Under the pieces are notes generated by a model. The model was given only the letters and a program-made list of their open reading frames with translations. It had not been told where the DNA came from and did not search any database. 64,000 nt of DNA from Haloferula rosea (GTDB taxonomy: Bacteria; Verrucomicrobiota; Verrucomicrobiia; Verrucomicrobiales; Akkermansiaceae), in assembly GCF_016595525.1 (NCBI RefSeq), contig NZ_JAENII010000003.1:62001-126000 (forward strand). Reading direction: 5' to 3'. Shown in pieces: positions 17,597-27,370 of the stretch; the stretch's first letter is position 1; the number at the start of each line of letters is the position of its first letter. The position numbers and the translations under genes were made by a program.

Positions 17597-18403
17597 TCAG
17601 GGGGCCGGAAGGAGGTCGGCTTCGGTCAGCATCGGCTTACCGATTTCGGAACGCAGCGCCTTCACCTGCTCGGGAAGGACGGGAGGGGCCGAGTTGCCGA
17701 AGGAATTGCGAACGTAGGTGAGCACGGCAGCGACGTCCTCGTCGGAGCTCGCGGCACCCATGGGAGCCATGGGAGCGGGGAAATTGTACTCCTTGCCCGA
17801 CACCGTGATGGGACCGGTCAAGCCACGCATCTGGATCCGGATCAGGTTCGACACGGGGCCAGTCACCCAGTTGGAATTGGCAAGCGGTGGACCGACAGGG
17901 CCGCCTTCGCCATTCATGCCATGACAGGCCATGCAGATCATGTAACCGGCCTTGCCCTTCTCCATCACCGCGGGATCGGGAGCCGTGCCGGCTTCAGGAG
18001 TCATCGCATCCACCGCACCGTAGTCGGTATCGGAAGGGGCATTCGCCAGAGCTTCGGCAGCCGCCGAACCCGGAATGACCTGGGCCGGATCGTCCACCTT
18101 GGTCGGCTGGGATGCCAGCAATTGGGAACCGATGAAATCGTAGATGTCGGAAGGCTTCGCCTGGACCGTTTCGGCACCATCGTCCGCCTTCTTCCACTCC
18201 AGGTTGGCGGCTTGAGCGGATTCGACGTCGTTGCTGATCTTGAGGCGGTTCAGTCTGGCTGCTTCCTCGAGCGGATCCTCGCCATCACCACCACCCGCGA
18301 CCAGACGGACGATGATCAGGACGACGAAGAACAGGGAGATCACGCCGATCCCCCACCAGAAGGCGGCGAATCGGATGAGTGGATTGTCACGGGTTGGCTC
18401 CAT
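17597..18403 (-). CDS. Membrane-anchored monoheme cytochrome c (between ActF and CcoN-like)
   Basis: A 268-residue protein with an N-terminal transmembrane helix (about 8-35), an Ala/Asp-rich linker of about 100 residues, and a C-terminal cytochrome c domain. The heme site is CMACH, followed by GEGGPVGPPLANSNW, and the last helix reads VLTYVRNSFGNSAPP. Position between alternative complex III and the CcoN-like gene, together with the anchor, recalls CcoP (cbb3 subunit III), but CcoP usually has two hemes and this has one. It probably shuttles electrons within the periplasmic face of the respiratory assembly. Confidence 0.91.
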   Translation of the reverse strand: MEPTRDNPLIRFAAFWWGIGVISLFFVVLIIVRLVAGGGDGEDPLEEAARLNRLKISNDVESAQAANLEWKKADDGAETVQAKPSDIYDFIGSQLLASQPTKVDDPAQVIPGSAAAEALANAPSDTDYGAVDAMTPEAGTAPDPAVMEKGKAGYMICMACHGMNGEGGPVGPPLANSNWVTGPVSNLIRIQMRGLTGPITVSGKEYNFPAPMAPMGAASSDEDVAAVLTYVRNSFGNSAPPVLPEQVKALRSEIGKPMLTEADLLPAP

Positions 18404-18447
18404 GAAATTGAGTGGTCGTGGGATGAATGAAGGAAATGAGGGTCAGC

Positions 18448-19785
18448 TCAGTTCGAGACGTTGGCGGACTCGAGGATGCGGGGGTCGCGGTTCGGGTAGA
18501 GGTTGTTCTGACCGAGTGAGCGGAGATAAAAGAAAACGAAACCGGAACCGATCGTGATGAAGGCGAGGATATCACCGAGGAAGGCACCGGGGATCGTGGT
18601 TTCGACGTCTCCATAGACGTCAGGGAGCATGTTCATCAGGGAGATGGAGCGCTCCGGGATGGCGATCAGGTAGTGATCGAGGATGTGCATGACGAGCGTG
18701 TAGACCGCCATCAGGCTGAGGGTCTTCGGGTTCCGCTTCAGCCAGGCCTGCAGGAGGATGACGAAGGGCACCACGAAGTGGAAAACCACCAGAGCCATCA
18801 TGCCGATGTTCCAGCCACCGGTGTTACGGATGAGGAAGTATTTCGTTTCCTCCGTGATGTTCGCATACCAGATCAGGAAATACTGGGAGAAGGTGACGTA
18901 GGCCCAGAAAATGGTGAACGCGAGGAGCAGCTTGCCCTTGATGTGGAAGTGCTCGGGGGTGACGACCTTCTTCATGTAGCCCGCCCGCTGGAGCAGAGCG
19001 ACGGTGATGATGATCACGGCCATCGAGTTCAGCGCGGAACCTGCGAACAGGTAGACGCCCCACATGGTGGAGAACCACGTGTAGTCCAGACCCTTGAGCC
19101 AGTCGAAACCGGCGAAGGTGATGGTGATCGCGAAGATGATCAAGGTGTAGGTCGAATGGAAGCGGGCACGGAACAGGCGGGATGTGCCCGGATTCGGATC
19201 GGTATCCTGGGCGACCGACAGCTTGCGCAGGCCGAGGATCACCGCGCTCAGACCGATGAAGTAGAAGATGAAGCGACCATACCAGAACGGGATGTTGAGG
19301 TACCAGTGCTTCAGGTAGAGCAGGTGGTCGTGCGGATCACCGGTGTGGTGCAGGGCTTCCTTCACGGAATACTCACCCCCGTGGGTATCGAGTCCACGGT
19401 GCATGTTCATCCACTCGTAGAGATACTGCTGGACGTTCGGAATCAGAAGCGGGATGGCGAAGATGAACATCCAGGGATACACGGCGCCGAGGTTCTCGAA
19501 CACGCGGCGGACGGATGTCCCCCACCCCGAGTTGGAGACGTTGTGAAGCAGCGTCCAGAAGCATCCACCCACCGCAAGGGTGAAGAAGAAGAACAGGGCG
19601 AAGACCCAGGAATAGGCGTAGTTGGCCGTCCAGGTTTCCTTGGGACCAAACAGCAGGATCGCGCTGACGATGGAAAGCAGCAGCGACACGCCGCCGGCGA
19701 TCATCTTGATCTTATCGACTTTGGCGCTCTTCAGACGCTCCCCATCGGGGGCGACGTCAGCGGAGGTGACAATGTGGGATGCCAT
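18448..19785 (-). CDS. actF: Alternative complex III membrane subunit ActF
   Basis: A 445-residue polytopic membrane protein of the quinol:cytochrome c oxidoreductase (ACIII). It is NrfD/PsrC-related, paralogous to ActC, with about ten predicted helices. Recognisable stretches are NVSNSGWGTSVRRVFE, the NIPFWYGRFIFYFIGLSAV helix, FAGFDWLKGLDYTWFSTMWG and AFTIFWAYVTFSQYFLIWYA. It contributes to the membrane core. The gene follows actE by 15 bases and is the last of the canonical act series; no actG was seen. Confidence 0.94.
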   Translation of the reverse strand: MASHIVTSADVAPDGERLKSAKVDKIKMIAGGVSLLLSIVSAILLFGPKETWTANYAYSWVFALFFFFTLAVGGCFWTLLHNVSNSGWGTSVRRVFENLGAVYPWMFIFAIPLLIPNVQQYLYEWMNMHRGLDTHGGEYSVKEALHHTGDPHDHLLYLKHWYLNIPFWYGRFIFYFIGLSAVILGLRKLSVAQDTDPNPGTSRLFRARFHSTYTLIIFAITITFAGFDWLKGLDYTWFSTMWGVYLFAGSALNSMAVIIITVALLQRAGYMKKVVTPEHFHIKGKLLLAFTIFWAYVTFSQYFLIWYANITEETKYFLIRNTGGWNIGMMALVVFHFVVPFVILLQAWLKRNPKTLSLMAVYTLVMHILDHYLIAIPERSISLMNMLPDVYGDVETTIPGAFLGDILAFITIGSGFVFFYLRSLGQNNLYPNRDPRILESANVSN

Positions 19786-19800
19786 GGTGAAAAGGGAAAG

Positions 19801-20490
19801 TTAGTTGGCGGCTTGGGAGGCTTCGTAGGCGGCCTTGACCTTCGGGTCGGCGAGCGGCGCCTTGCGGGCGATCTGGAGGGCGCGGACATAGGCGACCACG
19901 GCCCAGCGATCGCGGACGGAGATGTTGTGCTTGTAGCCACCCATGTTGCCCTTGCCGTTGGCGATGACGTCGTAGAGACGACCATCCGGGTAGGCGGCCT
20001 GGCCGAAGTTATCGAGGGTCAGATTGGCGACACCGGGGACACCGAAGCTCGTGGTGATGCCGAGGCCGTCCCCGGACGCTCCGTGGCATGGCATGCAGTT
20101 GATGTCGTAAACTTCTTCGCCGCGGCGGAGGAAGGCTTCGACGTTCTCTTCGTTCAGCTCAAGCTCCCCGGGCATGCCGTTCGAGAAGTATCCCTCGATA
20201 CCACCGGTGTAGTAGTATCCGGTCTCACCGCCGAATTCGTATTCATGGATGCCGCCGAGCTTGTTGTCTCCATCGGCAAGGAAACCGACGGGTTGGGTGC
20301 CGTCGACAGGCTCGCGCGACCCCACGCCATCGGCGAAGAAGTCACTGGGCACCTGATGCATGACCTTGTCCTGGTCATCCATGTCGGGGAACAGGCGGAT
20401 CGGAGTCTTGGCCGTCTTGTCCCCGCGCATCGGAAGGAGGCCGATGACGAGGGCTGCGATGATCGCGTAGGCGAGGAAGAAGTATTTCAC
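19801..20490 (-). CDS. actE: Alternative complex III monoheme cytochrome c subunit ActE
   Basis: A 229-residue periplasmic cytochrome c tethered by an N-terminal hydrophobic segment (KYFFLAYAIIAALVIGLL). The heme site is CMPCH in NCMPCHGASGDGLGI, with a later NMGGYKHNISVRDRWAVVAY region supplying the Met side of the heme and the closing helix. In ACIII it is the electron exit toward cytochrome c or oxidase. Start codon is GTG (complement of 20488-20490). Flanked by actD and actF with gaps of 24 and 15 bases. Confidence 0.94.
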   Translation of the reverse strand: MKYFFLAYAIIAALVIGLLPMRGDKTAKTPIRLFPDMDDQDKVMHQVPSDFFADGVGSREPVDGTQPVGFLADGDNKLGGIHEYEFGGETGYYYTGGIEGYFSNGMPGELELNEENVEAFLRRGEEVYDINCMPCHGASGDGLGITTSFGVPGVANLTLDNFGQAAYPDGRLYDVIANGKGNMGGYKHNISVRDRWAVVAYVRALQIARKAPLADPKVKAAYEASQAAN

Positions 20491-20514
20491 GGGATGAAAG
20501 GAAATGGGATTGGG

Positions 20515-21069
20515 TCAGCCTTCTTCTTCAACGAGCTCGATGTTCGAGCCACCGATCTCCTCGAGGAGCGACTTGGTGGCGTCGGGGCTGAATTTCGGGT
20601 CACGCGCTTCGATCGCGATGAAGAACGCGTCGTCGGTGGTGCGGTGGAACTGCTTGCTGGCGAACAGCGGGTGGTTCAGGCGTGGCAGCTTCATGAGGGC
20701 CAGCAGGCCGAAGAGCACGGTGAAACCGGAGAACAGGATGGTCAGCTCGAACATCACCGGGAAGAAGGCCGGGATGGTGAAGATGTTCACCGGCTTGGCC
20801 TGGACGACGGTCGGGTAGATCAGGACCTGGGTCGAGTAAGCCAGAAGGAAGGCGGTCAGGGTGCCGGTGGCACCGCCGAAAAACACCAGCCATGGAAGGA
20901 TGGAACGCTTCATGCCCATGGCGCCGTCAAGCCCGTGGATGGGATAGGGCGAATGGCAGTCCCACTTGCGGAAACCGGCATCGCGCACTTTCTCGGCCGC
21001 CTTGTAGAGGGCAGAGGCGCTCTTGAACTCGGCGAGGTAGCCGTAAACTCGTTTGCGTGTGGTGCTCAC
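20515..21069 (-). CDS. actD: Alternative complex III subunit ActD (DUF3341)
   Basis: A 184-residue protein with the DUF3341 signature: an N-terminal regulatory-like fold (YGYLAEFKSASALYKAAEKV, then GFRKWDCHSPYPIHGLDGAM) followed by two transmembrane helices (around 58-80 and 100-125) and an acidic C-terminal domain ending DDAFFIAIEARD. In ACIII structures ActD packs against ActC and has no redox centre. Start codon is GTG at 21067-21069. It is 29 bases after actC. Confidence 0.94.
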   Translation of the reverse strand: MSTTRKRVYGYLAEFKSASALYKAAEKVRDAGFRKWDCHSPYPIHGLDGAMGMKRSILPWLVFFGGATGTLTAFLLAYSTQVLIYPTVVQAKPVNIFTIPAFFPVMFELTILFSGFTVLFGLLALMKLPRLNHPLFASKQFHRTTDDAFFIAIEARDPKFSPDATKSLLEEIGGSNIELVEEEG

Positions 21070-21098
21070 TGTGAAAAGTCGTTCGGAATTCGCGTGTT

Positions 21099-22583
21099 TC
21101 AGGCCTTGGCCGTCTCGTTGCCGGACAGCTCCTGCTGATAGGCTGCGATGGGTTCGGTCCCTTCGTCCGGATGATCCTCGTGATCATCATGATGCGGATC
21201 AGACTCGGGCAGGGTCCACTTCACTTCCGCAATGTTGATGCAGGGAAGGAAACGGAGGAAGAGGAGGAAGAGCGTGAGGAACATCCCGATCGTGCCGACG
21301 AAGAGGAGTTGGTCCTGACCACTCGGGGAGTAGTATTTCCAATCACCCGGCAGCCACATGCGGGACAAGGTGGTGACGATGATCACGAAGCGCTCGAACC
21401 ACATGCCGCAGTTCACACACATCGCCACGGCCATCACGACCCACAGGTTCTCACGGCACCAGCGGAACCAGAAGATCTGCGGCGAGAGGACGTTCAGACC
21501 CATCATCCAGAAGTAGGCCCAGTTGAACGGACCGGAAATCCGGTATTTGAAGGCTTCCATCTCGAACTTGGCTCCCGAGTAGAAGGCCACGAAGAGCTCC
21601 ATCAGGTAGGCGTAACCGACGATCGTGCCGGTCAGCAGGATGATCTTCGCCATGTTGTCGATGTGCTTCATCGTGATCAGGTCCTGAAGACCGTAGATGA
21701 AGCGGGCCGGAATCATGATGGTCAGCACCATCGCAAAGCCACCGAAGATGGCGCCCGCCACAAAGTAGGGCGGGAAGATGGTGGTGTGCCAACCCGGCAC
21801 GACCGAGGTGGCGAAGTCGAAGGACACGACCGAGTGCACGGAGAGCACCAGTGGTGTGGAAAGGGCGGCCAGAAGGAGGTAGGCCATCTCGTAGTGGCTC
21901 CACTGGCGGTTGCCGCCACGCCAACCGAGCGAGAACAGTCCGTAGAGGAACTTGCGCAGGCCGGGCTTGCAGCGATCGCGGATGGTCGCGAGGTCAGGCA
22001 CCATGCCGAGGTACCAGAAGATGAGGGAAACGGTGAAGTAGGTGGACACCGCGAACACGTCCCAAAGAAGCGGTGACTTGAAGTTCTGCCAGATCGCGTT
22101 GGCGTTCGGGATCGGAGCGAGGAACCAGGCCATCCAGACACGGCCGACGTGGAAGGCCGGGAAGATGCCCGCGCACATCACGGCGAAGATCGTCATGGCT
22201 TCGGCCGCCCGGTTGATCGAGGTCCGCCAGTTCTGACGGGTCAGGAAGAGAATCGCGGAAATCAGCGTTCCAGCGTGTCCGATACCGATCCAGAACACGA
22301 AATTCACGATCGGCCATCCCCACATCACACGGTTCGTGTTTCCCCACACACCGACACCGGTCGAGACGAGGTGAAACAGGCCACCACCCACGCCGACGGC
22401 GGCAATGAGGGCGCTGGGAAGGAACAGCAACCACCAGAGGAATGGCTGGCGGTTCTCGAGGACGCCGCAAATCCGCTCGGTGATCCAGTGATAGGAGCGA
22501 CCGTTGAGGATCAGCTTCTCACGCTTGAGAACGGGAAGCTTCGGGCCTTGCTGGGCAGTTTTGGTTTCGGTGGCAGTGGCCAT
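21099..22583 (-). CDS. actC: Alternative complex III membrane subunit ActC (NrfD/PsrC-like)
   Basis: A 494-residue polytopic membrane protein of the NrfD/PsrC family, with about ten helices, which forms the main quinol-oxidising membrane subunit next to ActB. Characteristic stretches are [20 protein letters not shown], the [19 protein letters not shown] region, [12 protein letters not shown]-like loop ([18 protein letters not shown]), and [20 protein letters not shown]. The C-terminus is acidic and His/Asp-rich ([15 protein letters not shown]). It lies 39 bases after actB. Confidence 0.95.
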   Translation of the reverse strand: MATATETKTAQQGPKLPVLKREKLILNGRSYHWITERICGVLENRQPFLWWLLFLPSALIAAVGVGGGLFHLVSTGVGVWGNTNRVMWGWPIVNFVFWIGIGHAGTLISAILFLTRQNWRTSINRAAEAMTIFAVMCAGIFPAFHVGRVWMAWFLAPIPNANAIWQNFKSPLLWDVFAVSTYFTVSLIFWYLGMVPDLATIRDRCKPGLRKFLYGLFSLGWRGGNRQWSHYEMAYLLLAALSTPLVLSVHSVVSFDFATSVVPGWHTTIFPPYFVAGAIFGGFAMVLTIMIPARFIYGLQDLITMKHIDNMAKIILLTGTIVGYAYLMELFVAFYSGAKFEMEAFKYRISGPFNWAYFWMMGLNVLSPQIFWFRWCRENLWVVMAVAMCVNCGMWFERFVIIVTTLSRMWLPGDWKYYSPSGQDQLLFVGTIGMFLTLFLLFLRFLPCINIAEVKWTLPESDPHHDDHEDHPDEGTEPIAAYQQELSGNETAKA

Positions 22584-22622
22584 CTTTCAGAAAGTTGGGG
22601 ATCGGATGAGGACGAACTTCGA

Positions 22623-25600
22623 TCAGTGCATGTTGATCGTGGCTTTGCCGATCAGTTCGGCACCCGGCATGTCGGCATTCGGATTCTTGACCCGTGCGAG
22701 GTAACTCGTCCGTGGTCGGGTTCCGATGTATTGAAGGAGGTCGTAGTTCCGCTCGATGCCTTTCGAGCGCACCATGCGGCTCTTGTCCTCGTCGAGGAGG
22801 TTGCCGAAGGAGATCGCATCCGCCGGGCAGGCTTCCTGGCAGGCCACCTTCACGGAGTCCACCGGGATGCGCAGCGTGTTGACGCCGATTTCAGTCGCGG
22901 TCGAGTCACCGGTGGCAAGAGCCGCCTGCTTTTGTCCACGCTTCTGGCGGATCGTCGAGTCCTTGAGGCGTTGCACGCAGTAGGTGCACTTTTCCATCAC
23001 ACCCCGCATCCGGACGGACACGTTCGGGTTGCGTTGGAGGTGGGCGGAAGTGCCGACGGTCTTCTCGCCGAGCGGGCCACGGTAGAGGTTGTGGGCGACC
23101 AGCGGGTTGCGCTTGTTGTAGTCGAAGAAGTTGAAGCGACGCGCCTTGTACGGGCAGTTGTTCGCGCAATAGCGGGTGCCGATGCAGCGGTTGTAGGCCA
23201 TGGCGTTGAGGCCGTCCTCGGTGTGGACCGTGGCGTTGACCGGGCAGACCGTTTCACAGGGAGCGGATTCGCACTGCACACAGGCGACCGGCTGCGGAAT
23301 CATCTCCATGTTCTCTTCGTCGAACACCGGCTTGTCGTTCTCATCGACCACACCATGACCGTGGTCGTCGGTGAGTTGCTGCGAGGCAAAGTAGCGATCC
23401 ATGCGGATCCAGTGCATCTCACGCCCCTTCGCAAGCTGCTCCTTGCCGACGATCGGGATGTTGTTTTCCGACTGACAGGCGACCAGGCAGGCGTTGCAGC
23501 CCATGCAGGAGGTCAGGTCGATGGACATGCCCCACTGGTGGAGCTTGTCGCTGAGGAGTGAGTTGCCCTCGCGGTCCTCGGACTTGTAGAGCGACACGTT
23601 TGGAGGGGCATGGGAGTCCATCCCGTGCTTCTTCACCTTGGAGAGCTGCTTCTCGAAATCACCCTTCTTCTTGTCGGCCATCGTCGACACCTCACGGGCG
23701 AGGGCACGGCCATACATCGAGTGGTGCTCCTGGACCGCAGCAAGCGTGTAGGCCTTGCCGGTCTTGGCCGGAGCGGCGTCAAGCGCGGCGAAATATGGAT
23801 TGCCCATGCTGCGCAGCGGATAGGCATCGAAGCCGGTATTCACGCCGACCTGGCCGACGTGGGCTTCGTTCGCGGTGCTGCGGCCGAGTTCGTCATCGGC
23901 ATTGAACCCCTGACCGTAGCCAAGGGAAACGATCACCGTGTTCTCGGCCTGACCGAAACCGATCTGGACCGGCACTTCGATGGTGGTGCCGTTCACACTC
24001 AGGCTGATGAGCTTGCCGGTGCGGTGCTCCCCTTCCCCATCGGGCGGGACGGCGGAAGTCGGGGTTTCAAGGGGCACGACTTCCTCGTAAAGCCCGAGTT
24101 CCTTGGCGGTTTTCGGTGCGATGAGGGCCACGTTGTCCCAAGAGATTTTCGAGGTCGGATCCGGAGCTTCCTGAAGCCAGCCATTGTCGATCCAGCGACC
24201 GTCGTAGATCGAGCCGTCGGTGGCGAAGATCACTTCGATCTTGTCGCTTTCAGGCTGTGCCTTCTGCGCCTTGGTCAGGGCGGCAGCGTCGAGATTCGGA
24301 GTGCCTGCTTCGTACTTCGAATCGGCGAGGAAACCTTCGCGGAGAAGGGTTTTCCATGCCTCTTCCTTGTCACCCGCAAGATCTGAGAAGGTCTTGCGAA
24401 CTTCGGTGTAGGCGGGGGATGCCGCTTCTTCCTCACCTTCGCCGGTGAGCAGCTTGCCATCATCGGAAAGCAGAGCACTCAGCACTTCAAGCTCGCTGGC
24501 GCACTCGTCGTAGAGTGGCAGGATCATCGGCTGCACGATGGTGTAGACCCCCGTCGAGGTGCGCGCATCCGACCAACTCTCAAGGTAGTGGGCCGCGGGC
24601 ACGTGCCAGGTCGAGGCGTGCGCCGTGGCGTCGGTGCGCAGACCGAAGTGGATGCTGGTCTTCGCCTTGGCGAGTGCTTCACCGAACTTGAGGTCGGCGG
24701 GAGCGTCGTAAACGGGGTTGGACGGGGTGAAGAAGAGCACGTGCTCGACGACTCCACCGAGATCCTTCTGCAGTTGGACGATGTCACCGAGGCCTTGGGC
24801 GTCGGTCTTGACCACCTGAAGTGCCTTGGCGGCGCCCACGGAACCAAGCTTGGCATTGATCGCCGCAGCGAGGTGATGCACTGCTTCCGGAGCACGCGAA
24901 CCCGCCACCACGATGGCCTTCTCGCCGCTGGCCTTGAGATCCTTGGCCATGGCATCGATCCATGCGGCAGAACGTCCCTGAGCCGGCTTGCCCTCGACCG
25001 CCTTGAGCACTTCCTGAGCGACGGCTACCAGTTCGCTGGGCTTCACGCGCAGGCGGTGATCCGCCATGCCGCCGGTCAGCGAGAAATTGCTTTCCACCTG
25101 ATACAGGCGATTCATGCCATCGGCGCTCGGCTTGTTCTTGTAGTCCTTCCCTTCCGGCTTGCGGCGATCGAAGAACGGAGTGATCGGACCGACCGGGTCG
25201 AGTCCGGCGAAGTCACAGTCGAGGGAAAGAATGCGGTCGGCCTTGGCGAAATCGGCCACCAGACGCTGCCCGTCACCCACTGCCTTGTGAGCTTCTCCTT
25301 CGAGGGCTTCGTAGGCGTAGAACTTGGCGTTCGTGAAGGTGGAACCCAATTCCTTCACCAGGCGCGCACGCGACGGTGAGTCATCGCGACCAAACACGAA
25401 GCCGATCTTGGCGCTCTTGTCGGCGGCCAGCGCGGCGAATGCCTTCTCGAACTCGGCACGGCCCGAGGGCTTGCCACCCTTCAGCACGCGGCGCGAGCGC
25501 GACGGCGAGTAAAGATCGAGCACGGAGGCCTGAGCAAACGAATCGGTGCCGACCTTCTCGGGATGCGAGGTATTCGGAGCCAGCTTGGTCGGACGGCCTT

Positions 25601-25964
25601 CGAAGCTCGTCACCACCAGCGGCGTCGCTCCGTGAGCACGCGGGAAACTGGAGGCGTAATAGGTCGCCTTCCCGGGGATGACCCACTCGGGAGCATTCGC
25701 GTAGGGAAGGATGTAGCTTTCCGGGCGACGGCAGGCGGCCATACCGAAGCCAGCCAGCGCGGTCGAAGCACCCATCAGCTTGAGGAACGAACGACGCGAG
25801 GTCTCGGCCTCGGACTCGTCGGCCATCTCAGCGGCTCCCTGGGGAAATTCACGTTCCAGCCAATTGCGGAAATCGGCGGTGTTTTCGAGCTGTCCGACAC
25901 TACGCCACGAGACAGTTTTCTCGTCGGCGGGGAGGTCGGGGTGTTGCCAGATGCGTTTGCTCAT
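22623..25964 (-). CDS. actB: Alternative complex III iron-sulfur subunit ActB
   Basis: An 1113-residue peripheral protein: a molybdopterin-oxidoreductase-like domain without a recognisable cofactor role, fused to a ferredoxin-like iron-sulfur domain (from about residue 810). The N-terminus carries a Tat-like signal, [13 protein letters not shown] (55-67), ending at C78 in a lipobox-like setting (MAAC). Cluster cysteines lie in [52 protein letters not shown], and the late CTYCVQRL and [13 protein letters not shown] pairs. This layout fits a [3Fe-4S]/[4Fe-4S] wire leading from quinol to ActA. It follows actA by 20 bases. Confidence 0.95.
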   Translation of the reverse strand: MSKRIWQHPDLPADEKTVSWRSVGQLENTADFRNWLEREFPQGAAEMADESEAETSRRSFLKLMGASTALAGFGMAACRRPESYILPYANAPEWVIPGKATYYASSFPRAHGATPLVVTSFEGRPTKLAPNTSHPEKVGTDSFAQASVLDLYSPSRSRRVLKGGKPSGRAEFEKAFAALAADKSAKIGFVFGRDDSPSRARLVKELGSTFTNAKFYAYEALEGEAHKAVGDGQRLVADFAKADRILSLDCDFAGLDPVGPITPFFDRRKPEGKDYKNKPSADGMNRLYQVESNFSLTGGMADHRLRVKPSELVAVAQEVLKAVEGKPAQGRSAAWIDAMAKDLKASGEKAIVVAGSRAPEAVHHLAAAINAKLGSVGAAKALQVVKTDAQGLGDIVQLQKDLGGVVEHVLFFTPSNPVYDAPADLKFGEALAKAKTSIHFGLRTDATAHASTWHVPAAHYLESWSDARTSTGVYTIVQPMILPLYDECASELEVLSALLSDDGKLLTGEGEEEAASPAYTEVRKTFSDLAGDKEEAWKTLLREGFLADSKYEAGTPNLDAAALTKAQKAQPESDKIEVIFATDGSIYDGRWIDNGWLQEAPDPTSKISWDNVALIAPKTAKELGLYEEVVPLETPTSAVPPDGEGEHRTGKLISLSVNGTTIEVPVQIGFGQAENTVIVSLGYGQGFNADDELGRSTANEAHVGQVGVNTGFDAYPLRSMGNPYFAALDAAPAKTGKAYTLAAVQEHHSMYGRALAREVSTMADKKKGDFEKQLSKVKKHGMDSHAPPNVSLYKSEDREGNSLLSDKLHQWGMSIDLTSCMGCNACLVACQSENNIPIVGKEQLAKGREMHWIRMDRYFASQQLTDDHGHGVVDENDKPVFDEENMEMIPQPVACVQCESAPCETVCPVNATVHTEDGLNAMAYNRCIGTRYCANNCPYKARRFNFFDYNKRNPLVAHNLYRGPLGEKTVGTSAHLQRNPNVSVRMRGVMEKCTYCVQRLKDSTIRQKRGQKQAALATGDSTATEIGVNTLRIPVDSVKVACQEACPADAISFGNLLDEDKSRMVRSKGIERNYDLLQYIGTRPRTSYLARVKNPNADMPGAELIGKATINMH

Positions 25965-25984
25965 GGGTCGGCGAAAGTAAGAAA

Positions 25985-26707
25985 TCAGTGGTGGCAGGTG
26001 GCGCAGGACTCACGCGGCGTGACCTGCCACATTTCTTTGAGCTTGAGGCCCAAATCCTTGGTCGTCGTTACTCCAAGGCGTTCGGCGTTGGTCACACCAT
26101 TGACCTCCTTGGCGAGATACTTTTCAGGGTCATACTCGAGGTTGTAGACCTCCTCGAGCGGACGGAGGTGCTCCTCAGGCGCACGGTGACACTCGAGACA
26201 CCAGCCCATCGACAGATTCTGATCCTGATACACGACTTCCATCTGGTCGACGCGGCCGTGGCAGCTCTGACAGGAAATCCCGCGGTTCAAGTGAGCGGAG
26301 TGGTTGAAATACACGTAGTCCGGCGTCTTGTGGATGCGGACCCACTCGATCGGCTTGCCGAAATCGGGGTGCTTGAGAAGCGGATCCATCCGGTTGCGCA
26401 GCGGCTGAAGCTTCGGGCTGTCCTTCTGCACGTGCTGGTGGCAGTTCCAGCAGGTATTCGAGGTCGGCACGTTCGAGTGACCCGAAACATCGACGAAGGA
26501 GTGACAGTAGCGGCAGTCCAAGCCGAGTTGCTCCACGTGGATCCGGTGCGAAAACGGAATCGGCTGCGAGGGCTGGTAACCGACAGCGAGCGTTTTGGGA
26601 GTTGCGTAATACGTAAAGCCCGCCACCACGCCTGCCCCGAGGGCTCCGACGCAGATCGCGATCTTGAACGGAAGGAAGTTGGTCCAGCGCGGGAAAATGT
26701 TGGCCAT
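25985..26707 (-). CDS. actA: Alternative complex III pentaheme cytochrome c subunit ActA
   Basis: A 240-residue protein with an N-terminal membrane anchor (FKIAICVGALGAGVVAGFTY) and five CxxCH heme sites: CRYCH, CWNCH, CQSCH, CLECH and CATCH, the usual number for ActA. It takes electrons from the iron-sulfur clusters of ActB and passes them to ActE. First gene of the respiratory operon. The ATG at 26705-26707 is preferred over an upstream in-frame GTG at 26764, because that GTG lies inside the palindromic operator and would put 19 polar residues before the anchor. Confidence 0.95.
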   Translation of the reverse strand: MANIFPRWTNFLPFKIAICVGALGAGVVAGFTYYATPKTLAVGYQPSQPIPFSHRIHVEQLGLDCRYCHSFVDVSGHSNVPTSNTCWNCHQHVQKDSPKLQPLRNRMDPLLKHPDFGKPIEWVRIHKTPDYVYFNHSAHLNRGISCQSCHGRVDQMEVVYQDQNLSMGWCLECHRAPEEHLRPLEEVYNLEYDPEKYLAKEVNGVTNAERLGVTTTKDLGLKLKEMWQVTPRESCATCHH

Positions 26708-26748
26708 GACGGTCGTCGAAAGATGCTCAGCGGGGGGAAACTGGGGGC

Positions 26749-26766
26749 TTGTGAAAAATTTCACAA
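26749..26766. promoter_or_regulatory. Rex-type (or CRP-like) operator upstream of the respiratory operon
   Basis: The 18-base sequence TTGTGAAAAATTTCACAA is a perfect match to the Rex operator consensus TTGTGAAN4TTCACAA. It is the core of a 10+10 inverted repeat (26747-26768). The same site matches the CRP/FNR-superfamily pattern TGTGA-N6-TCACA. It sits 42 bases before the actA ATG. Rex represses respiratory genes when NAD+ is high relative to NADH, which fits an operon of electron-transport genes. No Rex or CRP gene is in the window, so the cognate factor is unknown. Confidence 0.72.
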
Positions 26767-26885
26767 GCGATTTCCAGCCCTCTTGGAGGAGGTCCGCCGA
26801 GAGGCGGGCGAGTGTGCAAACGAGACCCCAACTGACAACCGGAAAAAGGGGCCAACTGGAATTTTTTCAGATTCTTTCCATTGCA

Positions 26886-27251
26886 CTACGCGTTTTCCCG
26901 CGCAGAGTGGCCAGTTTCGCTTATTGAGACCCAATTGAGACCGGTCGCGGACCTCCATTTCCGGAATTCCGCGAACTGTTCCTTCTTCGGCAACTCCTTC
27001 CGCGAAGGGTCTTCCTCGAGAAACTCCTGAAACAGCTGCTTCTTCTCTTTCACGTCGGTTTTCCGCTCCTCGAGCGCTTCCTGCGCGGCTCGTGGACCAA
27101 GCTCCGGCTCCCCTGCCCGGGTAGATGCCTTGCGTTCGAGACGCTTGAGCCGACGCCCCTGGCGAAGCTGCCCGATCAGCAGCAGGAGCTGCAACACCGC
27201 GACGACTGAAAGAAGCACCCAGAGAGTCGTGGGTAACAGCACAGGATCCAT
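26886..27251 (-). CDS. Small membrane protein with coiled-coil tail, unknown
   Basis: A 121-residue protein. One transmembrane helix near the N-terminus (PTTLWVLLSVVAVLQLLLLI) is followed by a basic stretch (RQGRRLKRLERKAS) and a long, charged, probably coiled-coil tail (GPRAAQEALEERKTDVKEKK). No family was recognised. It lies 178 bases before the actA start on the same strand, with the Rex-like palindrome in between, so it is likely outside the respiratory operon. The ATG at 27251 is used instead of an upstream GTG at 27260. Confidence 0.66.
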   Translation of the reverse strand: MDPVLLPTTLWVLLSVVAVLQLLLLIGQLRQGRRLKRLERKASTRAGEPELGPRAAQEALEERKTDVKEKKQLFQEFLEEDPSRKELPKKEQFAEFRKWRSATGLNWVSISETGHSARENA

Positions 27252-27370
27252 GGTTGGCACAAGGGAATGCTATCGCATGCGGTCCACCCGCCAAGCGGGA
27301 AACAAGAAGCTCTCCTCGGAAACCTTGCCCGACCCTCTGAGCTCCGCGCTTCCTGCCACCACCCGAAGAC

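Noticed and set aside
26708-26764. Upstream GTG start for actA at 26764
   Set aside because: It lies inside the perfect palindrome and adds a polar stretch before the anchor; ATG at 26707 is a better start.
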